Assembly: GCA_041183125.1 (NCBI GenBank)
Contig: JBEGMH010000344.1
Span: 12,220-76,219 of the forward strand
Length of the DNA: 64,000 bases
Direction of reading: 5' to 3'
Source of the DNA: JADJPL01 sp041183125
GTDB lineage: Bacteria; Bacteroidota; Bacteroidia; Chitinophagales; Saprospiraceae
The position numbers and the translations under genes were made by a program. Positions within the stretch are counted from its first letter, which is position 1, and the number at the start of each line of letters is the position of its first letter. Positions 1 through 9,291 of this stretch are shown here, piece after piece. Under the pieces are notes generated by a model. That model saw nothing but the letters and a program-made list of their open reading frames with translations. It searched no databases and was not told where the DNA came from.

Positions 1-1842
1 TGGTATATTCCCATTATCCCGGTCGGGGATAACCGTTGGGCCAGGATTGCCAGTAGTACTGCTGAGATACATGGTGCCGAGCAGGTTTCTATCTTGCCCT
101 GTGAGGGTGTTTACTGATTTCGTATATTCCTGGTACCCACGGGGGGCGCAGCTAATCGAGTAGGTAGTATTAGGAACCAGGGCCAGGGAATATTTCCCCC
201 CGAAGTCCGTCACCGCTTGGAGGATAATGCCCTGGGCCATGTTGCTGGCATACACCTCTACCCCTGCCAAAGGCCTGTTTGTAGCCCTGTCGAGGACCAG
301 GCCCTGGTAGGACATTCCAGCCCCTGACCCCGTGCGGGCCAGTGCGACTTCTATATCCCGGCCGGCCGCTGTATTGCTGGCGGAGACGGGGACCCTGACT
401 TCCTGGAATCCCGCCATCGTGACGAGCACCGAGCAGTTCAGACTAGTGCCTAAGGGCAGGGGGCATTGTCCCAGGTTATCGGAATAGAGGATTTTCCGCT
501 GCCCGGCGCAATCGGATAGATCCACGGTTGCCCCTTGTATGGGCATCCTATCGGCAGCGTTGACGATGCGGAGCATCATCGTTGTCTCTCCGCCCTTGTG
601 GATGTGGTACAAGTCCTCTTTTCCGCGTCCACCTGGGCGATTAGACACGAAGAGACCGTAATTTTTGAAGCTATCGAAGATAAAGCCGTAATCGTCCCTG
701 CTCGAGTTAATGGGCATACCGACGTTGGCAACTTTCGTCCAGCGACCGTCGCCCGATTCGGCCATGAAGATATCCATGCCCCCGAAGCCCGCGTGCCAGT
801 CGGAGGAGAAATATAGATTTGTACCGTCGAAGTAGGGGCTTATTTCATTGCCCGGGGTATTCACTACCGGGCCCAGGTTGATGGGTTTGGACCATGCGCC
901 CTCTTCGAGGTAGGAAATATAGAGATCATACCCCCCGAAGCCGTCTGGGCGGTCGCTTGCGAAGAACAGGGCGGAGCCATCGCTGGTAAAAGCAGGGTAG
1001 CCCGTACGGCCACCTGAATTGTGTATAAAGGAGCGTTCGTTGACCCAGTCCCCCTCATTGTTTATATCTGCCAGGAAAATGCTGAGTTGGGAGTCATTAT
1101 CCGGGACTTGTCGGACGCCGTCCACAAAATTATTTTTGGTATAGGCCACCTTCCTGCCGTCGGCGGTGAAAGAAGCTGGTCCTTCGCCGTTTCCCGGAGT
1201 GGAGGTTTTCATTATAGCGGCGGGCTGTAGGTACCCATCGGCCCCGAGGCGGGAGATATAGAACTGGCTTCGGGAGACCCCGTCCCAACTGCTATTTGAG
1301 CGTTGTATATCGGTACGGGAGGAGGAGAAAACGGCTTGTTCCCTGTAAAAAGCCGGCCCAAAATCAGCGGCCAGGGAGTTCACGCGTTCCTCGACCACTG
1401 CGTAGTCGCTTGGCACAGCGCGTTGCGCCAGGGCAAAATCGCAAGACTGGGCAAAGTGGTTGCCTTTGGTGGGATCGGTGCGCGCATACTGGAGGAAATA
1501 GCTTTTTGCCTCTTCGTAGCGCCCAAGGGCTTTGAGTACGATGCCGAATTGTAGGAAAACGCGTGCGTCTACCGTCTCCTGGCGCGCCAGCTTGACCAGG
1601 TAGTCGGCGGCCTCGTCCATGTTGTTCAGGTTGGCGTAGCAAAGCGCAATTTTTTCGAGCGCTTCCATTTCATCGCCTTTGCGGGAGAGGACTTCTTTGT
1701 AGCTTTCGATGGCCTGGGTGTAGGCTTTGAGTGCAAACTGGTCGTTCGCTTTTCGGAGGGACTGGCGATAGTTTTGCCCGTAGAGATGAAGGGCGCTGAA
1801 CGCCGCGATGGCAAGGGTCAGGACAATTTTCCGGAATTTCAT
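1..1842 (-). CDS. PorE-like TPR/beta-propeller outer-membrane protein, 3' end outside window
   Basis: The reading frame is open from the ATG at 1842 to the left edge, giving 614 codons with the C-terminus missing. It opens with a Sec signal peptide (residues about 1-22, ending LHLYGQ). TPR-like helices follow at about 24-125. A PD40/WD40-like propeller lies at about 130-400, with repeated FASDRPDGFGGYDLY and FSSDWHAGFGGMDIF type blades. A carboxypeptidase-regulatory-like fold lies at about 420-600. This order matches PorE of the type IX secretion system and related OmpA-family proteins, which end in a peptidoglycan-binding OmpA domain. That domain would lie beyond the window, so it is predicted and not seen. 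It is the third gene of a minus-strand set with PorP/SprF and the SprB-like gene, 190 bases after porP, with its own promoter-like box at 1971-1978. An OmpA-family paralogue outside the core secretion machinery is equally possible. Confidence 0.85.
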   Translation of the reverse strand, partial: MKFRKIVLTLAIAAFSALHLYGQNYRQSLRKANDQFALKAYTQAIESYKEVLSRKGDEMEALEKIALCYANLNNMDEAADYLVKLARQETVDARVFLQFGIVLKALGRYEEAKSYFLQYARTDPTKGNHFAQSCDFALAQRAVPSDYAVVEERVNSLAADFGPAFYREQAVFSSSRTDIQRSNSSWDGVSRSQFYISRLGADGYLQPAAIMKTSTPGNGEGPASFTADGRKVAYTKNNFVDGVRQVPDNDSQLSIFLADINNEGDWVNERSFIHNSGGRTGYPAFTSDGSALFFASDRPDGFGGYDLYISYLEEGAWSKPINLGPVVNTPGNEISPYFDGTNLYFSSDWHAGFGGMDIFMAESGDGRWTKVANVGMPINSSRDDYGFIFDSFKNYGLFVSNRPGGRGKEDLYHIHKGGETTMMLRIVNAADRMPIQGATVDLSDCAGQRKILYSDNLGQCPLPLGTSLNCSVLVTMAGFQEVRVPVSASNTAAGRDIEVALARTGSGAGMSYQGLVLDRATNRPLAGVEVYASNMAQGIILQAVTDFGGKYSLALVPNTTYSISCAPRGYQEYTKSVNTLTGQDRNLLGTMYLSSTTGNPGPTVIPDRDNGNIP

Positions 1843-1865
1843 AGCGGGATGGGTGTCAAATACTG

Positions 1866-1942
1866 AGACTGGTTGCGGGAAAAGTCGTCAAGAGCACAAA
1901 AGATACCTCTTTTTCACCTTTCCGACCCCTCGGAACGAGTCT
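1866..1942 (+). repeat. Intergenic palindromic repeat, copy A
   Basis: The left end reads AGACTGGTTGCGGG and the right end CGGAACGAGTCT. The reverse complement of the right end (AGACTCGTTCCGAGGGG) matches the left arm imperfectly. The centre holds an A-run and a T-run, as in the other copies, and the sequence aligns best with the copy at 40669-40746 in the plus orientation. It lies between porP and the PorE-like gene. If the promoter-like box at 1971-1978 is used, it falls inside the leader of the PorE-like transcript. Confidence 0.6.
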
Positions 1943-1970
1943 GTTAAATAATATGGTACATCATCTTACC

Positions 1971-1978
1971 CAAAAGTA
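1971..1978 (-). promoter_or_regulatory. Candidate -7 box for PorE-like gene
   Basis: Read on the minus strand this is TACTTTTG, an exact fit to the Bacteroidota -7 consensus TANNTTTG. It lies about 130 bases upstream of the PorE-like ATG. No clear TTG -33 box is visible at the usual distance, so this is a sequence match only. Confidence 0.4.
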
Positions 1979-2032
1979 CTATTATTTTAATACACATCCC
2001 GGAGATTTTTACAATCCATCGTCTACAACGGG

Positions 2033-3094
2033 TCAGTATCTGGGGCAGCGCACCTTATAGCGCTCTTTGGCAGGCTGCAGGTACATCAGGGACACTTCAA
2101 ATGCCCCCCGGTTGTAGTTCGACCTTCGCAGGGGCGACATGGTAATATCATAGCTCAGGCCCAGGTTCCAGCGCCCGGTCTCGAAGATGGCGCCCAACGC
2201 CAGCGATTCCGGTGCCGGTGGGGCGGAGGATTCCCCCCGGTTGGAAAAGTGGGCCCACAGTCCGCTGCGCAAGGCGATTTCGTTCCAGTACCGATTGGTA
2301 TACCGAACACTTCCTCCCAGGGTAATGCTGGAAGCAGGGCCTTGTTTGGCCAATAACAACAACGGCAACAAAGACACGGGTTTGGCGAGCGGCCATTCCC
2401 CTCCGAGGTGGAGCGTGTATTTCCGGTATAGGTTTGACCCGGGTTCGCCTAAAAAAGAAAGGGTGGGTTCCAGCACATGCTGGGCGGCCACCCCAGCAAA
2501 AACACTTTTGCCCTCGTCCATGACAGAGTACCATAACAGACCGAGATTGAGATCCGGGACTACGGCGCTTCGATTCCCACTGACGTTTTCCCCCGAAGCC
2601 TGGTTGAGGTCCACCGAGTTAGAGGCCCTATCGTATTGGTTGGAAAACCAGAGCTGGTTTACGCCGATGGTATGCTGTTCCAGGCCCCCTTGAAACCCGG
2701 CCACCAGGTACTGGGAGGCGCGGTTGCGGCGGTCGGCCCCGAGCTGTTTGAGGAAAGATGCCCCGAAAGATGCCATTGCCCTTTTATATGGGCCGGGGCC
2801 TGCTTCGTCCTGCAAGACGTGTAGTCCCAGCGACACATAATCGCGGCGAACCACGCGGAAGCGGTTCTCGAAGCTGCCGGAGAACGTGCGGAAGGGGCTT
2901 TCTGCCAGAAAAGCGGGATACAGCACCCGATAATTGAGTGCGGCCCTGAACCTTCCTTCAAACACACCGTTCAAGGCGGGATTTACCTGCAGAGGTGCCG
3001 CATACACCTGCGAAAAGCGGGGATCCTGCGCCAGGGCACTGCTTGCGTTGAGCAAAGCTATGGCGAAGATGAACAGCCAACCCTTTCCTTTCAT
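2033..3094 (-). CDS. PorP/SprF family type IX secretion membrane protein
   Basis: Start chosen at the second ATG (353 residues), because it gives a compact signal peptide MKGKGWLFIFAIALLNASSALAQ-like. An ATG three codons upstream (3103) is also possible. The mature N-terminus QDPRFSQVYAAPLQVNPALNG is the hallmark of the PorP/SprF family. The rest is amphipathic beta strand consistent with an outer-membrane barrel. PorP/SprF proteins are needed for secretion or surface attachment of SprB-type adhesins carrying the gliding-motility C-terminal domain. The partner is directly upstream: the SprB-like gene stops at 3110, six bases before the upstream ATG, so the two are almost certainly co-transcribed. 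Length agrees with the family's usual 300-360 residues. Confidence 0.92.
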   Translation of the reverse strand: MKGKGWLFIFAIALLNASSALAQDPRFSQVYAAPLQVNPALNGVFEGRFRAALNYRVLYPAFLAESPFRTFSGSFENRFRVVRRDYVSLGLHVLQDEAGPGPYKRAMASFGASFLKQLGADRRNRASQYLVAGFQGGLEQHTIGVNQLWFSNQYDRASNSVDLNQASGENVSGNRSAVVPDLNLGLLWYSVMDEGKSVFAGVAAQHVLEPTLSFLGEPGSNLYRKYTLHLGGEWPLAKPVSLLPLLLLAKQGPASSITLGGSVRYTNRYWNEIALRSGLWAHFSNRGESSAPPAPESLALGAIFETGRWNLGLSYDITMSPLRRSNYNRGAFEVSLMYLQPAKERYKVRCPRY

Positions 3095-3109
3095 GTCCAG
3101 CATTTTTAT

Positions 3110-6100
3110 TTATCGCAAAAGCGTCGTTTGGCCCCTGCGGGATTCTTTATAGCCATCTATATATTCGGCGTCCAGTCGCCAGACAAATAGTCCGGGGTTT
3201 AGGGGCTGCCCTCTGAAGGTGCCATCCCAACCTATGCCCGCATCGTTTGTAAAAAAGTCTTTCGCCTCATATACCAGTTGCCCCCAGCGGTCGAACACTT
3301 GAAAGACGAGGATGCGGGTCCCGTTCAGCCCATGTACGAGCAGCAGGTCGTTCGCGCCATCGCCATTGGGGGAGAACCCGGTGGGAACGAGTATATCGCG
3401 CTCTTTTCCAACATTTACCGTTACCCGGTCGGAGGCTTCGCAGCCGACGCTGTCTATGCCGTTCAGTTCATAGGAAATAGTATTTTGAGGGAACGACCGT
3501 GGGGCCGCACAGCCCGTGCAACTAAGCGTACCCGGATAGGGCTCGGACCAGGTAAAGACTACTCGGCCCTGGGCACCGGTGGCACTGGCTTTTAACGTCA
3601 AGGTATCCCCTAACTTGATCCGGTAGCTGTCCAAGCCGGCGTCTACGACGAATGCGGGAGGGCTCTTTACTTCGGCACGTTCAAAACTTTGGCATCCGTT
3701 ACCGTCCCGCACGTACACGTCGTAATTGCCGGCTACGAGTCCAATCAAGGCAGGTACGAGTTTGAAATCCTTGCCGTTGAGGCTGTACGAGTACGGGGGT
3801 TTGCCGCCTGATGCCACGACATTTATCTGTCCGTCGCTTGCCCCGAAACAGGTAGTCGGGACCGCACTTAGCCCGATGGCCAACTTACTGCTTGGGACGA
3901 GTTCGGTTTGGGCCAGAGCGGTGCAGTTCTTCGAATCGGTCAGCGTCAACTGGTATGTTCCTGCCAGGAGGTTCTTGCGTTCAAAGCCGCTTCCCCCGTC
4001 GTTCCACGCAATTTTATATGGTCCTACGCCTCCCCCTGCCTGTACCTGGATAGAACCGGTGGCATCGCCGAAGCAGCGGTTATTGCCCAGTACAAATGCC
4101 GCGCTCAGTTGTGGAGGGTGCGCAATTTCAATCTTCCCCTCTCCAAAGCAACCGAATTCATCCGTGACGACAACGCGGTAAGTGCCTTGGGATAGGCCGG
4201 AAACGACCTGGCCGGAAACAGAAGTCAGGGGCAGTTCCCAGCGATAGGTAAACACTTTGCTTTCTGCCCGCACAGAGGCCACCCAGGCCTTACCGTCACT
4301 GCCGCCGAAGCAGGTGGCATCGGTTTTTTCAAGCGTTGGCTGTATGGGGATCGGCTGGCGGAGAAAACGGCTGGTGATGGCCTGGCAGCCCTGTGGGTCG
4401 GTCACCGTGACGGTGTATTCCTGATCTCCCCGCAAGTTGGCGATGGCAATCCCCGAAGCGCCGTTGCTCCATTTGAACGCATAGCGGCTAAAATCCACCG
4501 CTGGGCGGCCTTTCACAAAGTTGATACCTATACGGCCATTGCTCCCGCCAAAACAATTCGGTGTGTTCACGATCAGGTTAGGCTCCATTTCCGGCAGGTC
4601 TTTTAGCTGGATGGCAGCATTCGCCGTACACCCTTTTATATCGGTTACCGTCAGGGCATAGCGGGTAGAATCCAGTCCGCTCAACTCGGCTGCCGTGGCC
4701 CCATGGGCCCATTGGAAAAAGTACTCCGGACCGGTACCGCCGTTGGCAAGGGCTTTCACCTTGTTTTTCTTCTCCCCGTAACAGCCCGATTCGGTCTGCT
4801 GGAGGTCCAGGCGGAGGGGTTCTTCCGGTTCCCTCACCAAGGCTTGTGCGAAAACGCGACACCCTTTTTTATCGGTTACGCTCAGCGCATATTGGCCCGA
4901 GGCCAGGTTGTTGATAAAGGAACTCGTTGCTGTTCGACCGCTCCAGGAGTAGGAATAGGGTGCTGTCCCTCCTGAGGGAGTAGCGCTGACCCCTCCATCC
5001 GTTCCACCATAGCAACTCACTTCTTTGGCGGCTAAGTTGACGGACAGGGCGTCGGGCTCAGGCACCACGACGGTATCTTTCAACAAGCAACCTCTGGCAT
5101 CTTGTATACTCAGTACGACAGGGCCGCCCCCGAGCATGGTCGCCAGGGGACCGACCTGCCCCAGGGGATCGTTCCAGGAATAGCGATAAGGGATGGTACC
5201 GCCATTGGCGTAGGCCCAGACTTCGCCGCTCCGTCTGCCGTTGCAATCCACCGGGACGATAGAAAAGGAATCTATCCGAAGCGCTGCGGGTGCCGCCAGT
5301 TGTACACATTCTTTAGTTTGGCAGTTTGCCCCGTCGCTCACCGTTACGCAGTAGTATCCCGCGCCGAGTAGGGCCAGGGTATCCCGCCCGGCACCGGTGG
5401 ACCAGGCGTAGCGATAGTTGCCATCCCCGCCGCTCACCCGTGCAGAGATACGCCCGTCGGCTTTGTCAAAACAACTCGGTGCCGCCGTTTGAAGCACTGC
5501 ATTCAGAGGTTGGGGTTCTTGTAAGGAGATGGTATCGGTGGCGGTGCAGCCCAGGCTGTCAGAAGCAGTAAGCACGTACCTTCCCGAACCAAGCCCGCTG
5601 ATCGAGTCGCCCACTGCCCCACTATTCCATTCAAAGCGAAGGCGCCGCGAGGTATTACCCGCTGTTGCCATGAGCGCTCCGTTTTTTTCACCAAAGCAAC
5701 GGATAGGGCTTTTTACCTGTATCCTAGCCCCGATGGCCGCTGCTTCCCCAATCGCAAAGAAAACGGTATCGGCGCAGTTGTTTTGATCAATCGCAACGGC
5801 AAAATAGTCTCCGGCCACCAAATTCTCAAAAATGCCGTCTTGAGAAAGGTTCCCCGTGCCGTTCAGTTGATACGAATACGGCGGGAAGCCTCCTGCGGCT
5901 GAAAGGAGTGCCGCACCGGAATTCCCTCCAAAGCAAAGGGCATCCTGTTTTTGTTTCACCAAGGCAGCAATCGTACAGGGCTCGTAGATACACCCCACAA
6001 CCCCTGTGCGCACCCCGCAGAACAGGGCATTGCTGTCGGGCACTGCTTCGACCGCCAGGCGCAGGGCATCTCCGGAGGCATAAAAATCGGGGGGTAGGAA

Positions 6101-8041
6101 AAACGTGTCTAGGGCGGGTAGGGTCAGCGTAGTGTCCTTTCCATTGATTTGAAAAAATAATTTATACGCTGCGGCCTCCGGCACCGGCGTCCAGGAAAAG
6201 ACCGCCTGCCCGGTCCGGCTGAAGGAACATTCCGGTTCGGGGGCAGGCAGGGCCGTACGGACGTCCACCCGGAGGGTATCTGTTTTGGAGCAGCCTTTTT
6301 CATCAAAATATTTCAGAACATAATTAGTTGTTTTCAATGGCTTTACGATTACCTCATCACAAGATGTACACGACAAACCTTCGGAGGGCGACCACTGGTA
6401 AGAGCGTTCGTTTCTACCTTTGAAGACGATGCTCCACTCTTCCAGGTATCCATACTGCAGCGAATCGAAGCCGTCGGACACCAAAAGGGCCCATTCGCCG
6501 GCAGCGCGTGCCCCTTGTAACTGATTCCAGTCCCCTTCCGGAGCAAAAACACCATTGAATGGAGCATCCCCGCGCGTCACGGAGAGCGATGCCCCCGGGG
6601 AGAAGCAAGTATGGGAATAATCGTCCAAACCGCCCCCGTTGCCACTGCTCAATTCCATCTGTTCCCCTGAAGGGGTGCGCAAAGCCAGGGTTATATCCTC
6701 GGCCCAATCGGTGCGAAGGGTCACGCATACACGCTCAATTTGCGCCACAGGGTTGTCCAATACCTGGAACGGCAGGGATTTTACAGGAAGCAAGGCGGCG
6801 TAAGGAGCTCCAGGTGGATGGTTGGCGTATCCGACCGGGTATTGTGGGTTGCTCTTATAGGCAAACAGGCTATCGCTTTGCGACAAGGCACCTACCTGGA
6901 GCGACAGGGAATCGCCCTCACAAATCGCGGTATCGGGCAGTACAGGGATTTCCGGCAGGCAATTCGGGCAGTCGGGGCTGCCTTGGGGCAGCACTTCCAT
7001 CTGCAAGCGGTATTCCGACACACAGCCAAACGCATCGCTGGCCTGGAGGAGGTAGCTGCGAAGGCCTGCCGTATCGGCGAGAGCAGCCGCAGAGTCCCTC
7101 AGTTGGAACAGCATTTCCGGTTGGTAGCGCCAGCGCAGGCTCTGCACCACCGGGCGCAAGGTGTCGCCGGAAGCCCTGCGCACCCGGCCTGGGAACACCT
7201 GCAACAATTTTTGTCCTTGCGCCGTACCGATGGCCGCGTTCAGGCGCAGGGTGTCGCCGACACAAACTACGGGCGTCACCCCCGGAGCAGAGGGTACGAA
7301 TAGCGGGCTGGGTACGACGAGGATCTCCGCCACGGGTTCCAAGGCCATACAACCGGCTGCGTCTATGGCCCGAACCCATAGAAAATTACTGCCGGAATCA
7401 TTAAACATTTTATTGTATATCAATCCATTGCGTTCATTTTTGCCATTCAGTAGCCAGGATACGGACGTATTAGACAAAGCCTGCCCATAGCGCGACCCAT
7501 TGTCTGGGAACGCCAGGGCGACCCTTGCCGAAATACTCTCCCCCTTACAAAGCGGGATTAGGGAAGGGTCGCTGGTATCGCGTTCTGCTTCTATTCCCTG
7601 CACGTCCATAGAGATCCGCTGGCACAGCGTACCGCAGGAGAGGCTGGCATCCCAGCCCCGTCCCTGCCCTGTCGCATCTGAAACGAACAAGAAGGCAAGG
7701 CATCCGCTCGTATTTTGCACGCTCGCCTGTACCTGAAAAGAGTCCAGTTCAATATTTTGTAGCGTCATCAGTATGGGCGACGTCGTGTCGGGTCCGTCGA
7801 AAACGCGGAGGTAATCCCCTGCCCCCATTTGCAGGGAGTTAAAAAATAAACGCGACCCTGTACCAGCGCTATCCGGGCAAAAACGGACCAATGAGCGGGT
7901 ATTCGGAGGATAGTTGCCTGGGCCGTCTGAGAAACTGCCCCCACAAGCGCGGATACTGGTATCGCGAGGTATCGTGAACTGTGCCGATAGGGCGGTACTG
8001 CATAACAAGAAAAAAAAGAGCAAGCAGTAAAAGCGAGCCAT
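3110..8041 (-). CDS. SprB-like surface protein with CUB, P-domain, ten SprB repeats and gliding C-terminal domain
   Basis: 1643 residues from the ATG at 8041, which begins an ideal signal peptide (MARFYCLLFFFLLCSTALSAQ-like). A further 50 codons are open upstream but run into a palindromic repeat, so they are not used. A CUB-like domain (about 22-137, RACGG...YLRVFDG) comes first. A proprotein-convertase P-domain-like fold (about 430-540, VCVTLRTDW...GEWALLVSD) and a fibronectin-like segment follow. Ten tandem SprB repeats of about 75-85 residues (about 694-1460) each start with a CFGGxxG or similar Cys motif and end near TVTDxxGC. The last 95 residues (VPTGFSPNGDGANDLL onward) are a gliding-motility-associated C-terminal domain, a type B sorting signal for type IX secretion. 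The expected role is a cell-surface adhesin exported by the type IX system and anchored with the help of the adjacent PorP/SprF protein. Its ligand is unknown. Confidence 0.93.
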   Translation of the reverse strand: MARFYCLLFFFLLCSTALSAQFTIPRDTSIRACGGSFSDGPGNYPPNTRSLVRFCPDSAGTGSRLFFNSLQMGAGDYLRVFDGPDTTSPILMTLQNIELDSFQVQASVQNTSGCLAFLFVSDATGQGRGWDASLSCGTLCQRISMDVQGIEAERDTSDPSLIPLCKGESISARVALAFPDNGSRYGQALSNTSVSWLLNGKNERNGLIYNKMFNDSGSNFLWVRAIDAAGCMALEPVAEILVVPSPLFVPSAPGVTPVVCVGDTLRLNAAIGTAQGQKLLQVFPGRVRRASGDTLRPVVQSLRWRYQPEMLFQLRDSAAALADTAGLRSYLLQASDAFGCVSEYRLQMEVLPQGSPDCPNCLPEIPVLPDTAICEGDSLSLQVGALSQSDSLFAYKSNPQYPVGYANHPPGAPYAALLPVKSLPFQVLDNPVAQIERVCVTLRTDWAEDITLALRTPSGEQMELSSGNGGGLDDYSHTCFSPGASLSVTRGDAPFNGVFAPEGDWNQLQGARAAGEWALLVSDGFDSLQYGYLEEWSIVFKGRNERSYQWSPSEGLSCTSCDEVIVKPLKTTNYVLKYFDEKGCSKTDTLRVDVRTALPAPEPECSFSRTGQAVFSWTPVPEAAAYKLFFQINGKDTTLTLPALDTFFLPPDFYASGDALRLAVEAVPDSNALFCGVRTGVVGCIYEPCTIAALVKQKQDALCFGGNSGAALLSAAGGFPPYSYQLNGTGNLSQDGIFENLVAGDYFAVAIDQNNCADTVFFAIGEAAAIGARIQVKSPIRCFGEKNGALMATAGNTSRRLRFEWNSGAVGDSISGLGSGRYVLTASDSLGCTATDTISLQEPQPLNAVLQTAAPSCFDKADGRISARVSGGDGNYRYAWSTGAGRDTLALLGAGYYCVTVSDGANCQTKECVQLAAPAALRIDSFSIVPVDCNGRRSGEVWAYANGGTIPYRYSWNDPLGQVGPLATMLGGGPVVLSIQDARGCLLKDTVVVPEPDALSVNLAAKEVSCYGGTDGGVSATPSGGTAPYSYSWSGRTATSSFINNLASGQYALSVTDKKGCRVFAQALVREPEEPLRLDLQQTESGCYGEKKNKVKALANGGTGPEYFFQWAHGATAAELSGLDSTRYALTVTDIKGCTANAAIQLKDLPEMEPNLIVNTPNCFGGSNGRIGINFVKGRPAVDFSRYAFKWSNGASGIAIANLRGDQEYTVTVTDPQGCQAITSRFLRQPIPIQPTLEKTDATCFGGSDGKAWVASVRAESKVFTYRWELPLTSVSGQVVSGLSQGTYRVVVTDEFGCFGEGKIEIAHPPQLSAAFVLGNNRCFGDATGSIQVQAGGGVGPYKIAWNDGGSGFERKNLLAGTYQLTLTDSKNCTALAQTELVPSSKLAIGLSAVPTTCFGASDGQINVVASGGKPPYSYSLNGKDFKLVPALIGLVAGNYDVYVRDGNGCQSFERAEVKSPPAFVVDAGLDSYRIKLGDTLTLKASATGAQGRVVFTWSEPYPGTLSCTGCAAPRSFPQNTISYELNGIDSVGCEASDRVTVNVGKERDILVPTGFSPNGDGANDLLLVHGLNGTRILVFQVFDRWGQLVYEAKDFFTNDAGIGWDGTFRGQPLNPGLFVWRLDAEYIDGYKESRRGQTTLLR

Positions 8042-8121
8042 ACCAGACTGCAAGGAGCTAAAAAAGAGCGGTTGTTCGTCTATGTGAGTACCTTTTGAAC
8101 GGAGGGAAAAAGGTGCAGTAT

Positions 8122-8173
8122 GGGCGAAAAAAGGCCTTTTCGATCTCTCGATGATTCCCCGCGCAACAAGTCT
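8122..8173 (-). repeat. Palindromic repeat, partial copy B
   Basis: The right half fits the family well: an A-run, AGGCCTTTT core, GATGATTCCCC and a terminal GCGCAACAAGTCT. The reverse complement starts AGACTTGTTGCGCGGGG, matching the consensus arm. The opposite arm toward 8080 is diverged beyond reliable alignment. It aligns with the best copies in minus orientation. Confidence 0.5.
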
Positions 8174-8357
8174 GATAAGTCTGGTATTCATCGGATATTT
8201 CAGGATTCGTGATATGAACCGGGTAAATCCAGCAGGATAACGCCATATTTAGGTTATTCCATGCAAATGAAAGGATATTTACCATAAAATGCGCAGTTGT
8301 TGATGTGCAATGTCGCTACTTTGGCGATAAAAACAGCGGTTCCGTCCACTAAAATAC

Positions 8358-8365
8358 TACCTTTG
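8358..8365 (+). promoter_or_regulatory. Candidate -7 box for folD
   Basis: TACCTTTG is an exact TANNTTTG match, 21 bases before the folD ATG at 8387. The -33 region has no obvious TTTG. Confidence 0.45.
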
Positions 8366-8386
8366 AGACTGTAAAAAAGCCTTTCC

Positions 8387-9271
8387 ATGAATCTGTTAGA
8401 CGGAAAAAAATTAGCGGCGGACATCAAATCCGAGCTCAGGGTACAGGTGGAACACATCCTGGCCCGGGGGGATCGCCCCCCTCACCTTGCGGCTGTACTC
8501 GTGGGCGATGACCCTGCAAGTCAGGCATACGTCGGGAACAAAGTGCGCTCTTGCGCAGAAGTCGGCTTTGCATCTACCCTGATCCGGCGGCCTTCGGAGA
8601 CTACCGAAGGGGAGCTCCTGGGGATTGTGGCACAGCTCAACCAGGACCCTGACATTGACGGGTTCATCGTCCAGTTGCCCCTGCCGGCGCACATAGACGA
8701 GCAAAGGGTCAACCTAGCCATTGACCCCAAAAAAGATGTAGACGGTTTTACGCCCGAAAACTTCGGCCGCATGGCGCAGGGCCTTCCCTGCTACCTACCG
8801 GCCACGCCGTTCGGGATACTGGAAATGCTCCGGCGCTATCAAATTCCTACCGAGGGGTGCGAAGTGACGGTGGTAGGGCGTAGCCACATTGTTGGCACCC
8901 CGATCAGCATCCTGCTTTCCCGGAAAGGATATCCGGGGGATGCCACGGTCACCCTGTGCCATAGCCGTTCGAGGGACCTTGCCGCGCATTGTCGCAAAGC
9001 GGACATTCTCATCGCCGCGATCGGAAAAGCGGATTTTATCACTGCGGACATGGTAAAGCCGGGGGCCGTCGTCATTGACGTAGGCATAAACCGGGTAGAC
9101 GATCCCTCTTCTCCCAAAAAATACCGGCTGACCGGCGATGTATCGTTTGCCGAGGTAGCCCCTCTCGCTTCCTGGATTACCCCTGTGCCCGGCGGTGTGG
9201 GCCAGCTCACGGTGGCCGCCCTGCTCATGAATACCCTAAAAGCGCGACAAAAAGCAGTATATCCTGCTTAG
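8387..9271 (+). CDS. folD: Bifunctional methylenetetrahydrofolate dehydrogenase / methenyltetrahydrofolate cyclohydrolase
   Basis: 294 residues, the standard FolD length. The enzyme interconverts 5,10-methylene-, 5,10-methenyl- and 10-formyl-tetrahydrofolate in the cytoplasm, feeding purine and formyl-methionine synthesis. The catalytic Tyr-Lys pair is seen in SQAYVGNKV (Tyr48, Lys52). The substrate motif DGFIVQLPLP and Asp-rich KKDVDGF follow. The nucleotide-binding segment is VVGRSHIVGTPIS. The C-terminal signature reads PGGVGQLT where most family members have PGGVGPMT, a minor variant. It starts a plus-strand run with prmA 20 bases downstream. Confidence 0.97.
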   Translation: MNLLDGKKLAADIKSELRVQVEHILARGDRPPHLAAVLVGDDPASQAYVGNKVRSCAEVGFASTLIRRPSETTEGELLGIVAQLNQDPDIDGFIVQLPLPAHIDEQRVNLAIDPKKDVDGFTPENFGRMAQGLPCYLPATPFGILEMLRRYQIPTEGCEVTVVGRSHIVGTPISILLSRKGYPGDATVTLCHSRSRDLAAHCRKADILIAAIGKADFITADMVKPGAVVIDVGINRVDDPSSPKKYRLTGDVSFAEVAPLASWITPVPGGVGQLTVAALLMNTLKARQKAVYPA

Positions 9272-9291
9272 GTGCGACAAATTTCGACTAT

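Larger units (their letters stand above)
8042..8386. other. Divergent intergenic region between the SprB-like gene and folD
   Basis: These 345 bases hold no convincing gene. They contain a partial copy of the palindromic repeat (8122-8173) and a promoter-like box for folD (8358-8365). No TANNTTTG match was found for the minus-strand adhesin operon, so its promoter is unassigned. Confidence 0.6.

Noticed and set aside
6559..7404. A 281-codon plus-strand frame opposite the SprB-like gene
   Set aside because: It is antisense to a gene with ten clear repeats, and its Arg/Pro/Gly-rich product is typical of a GC-driven shadow.
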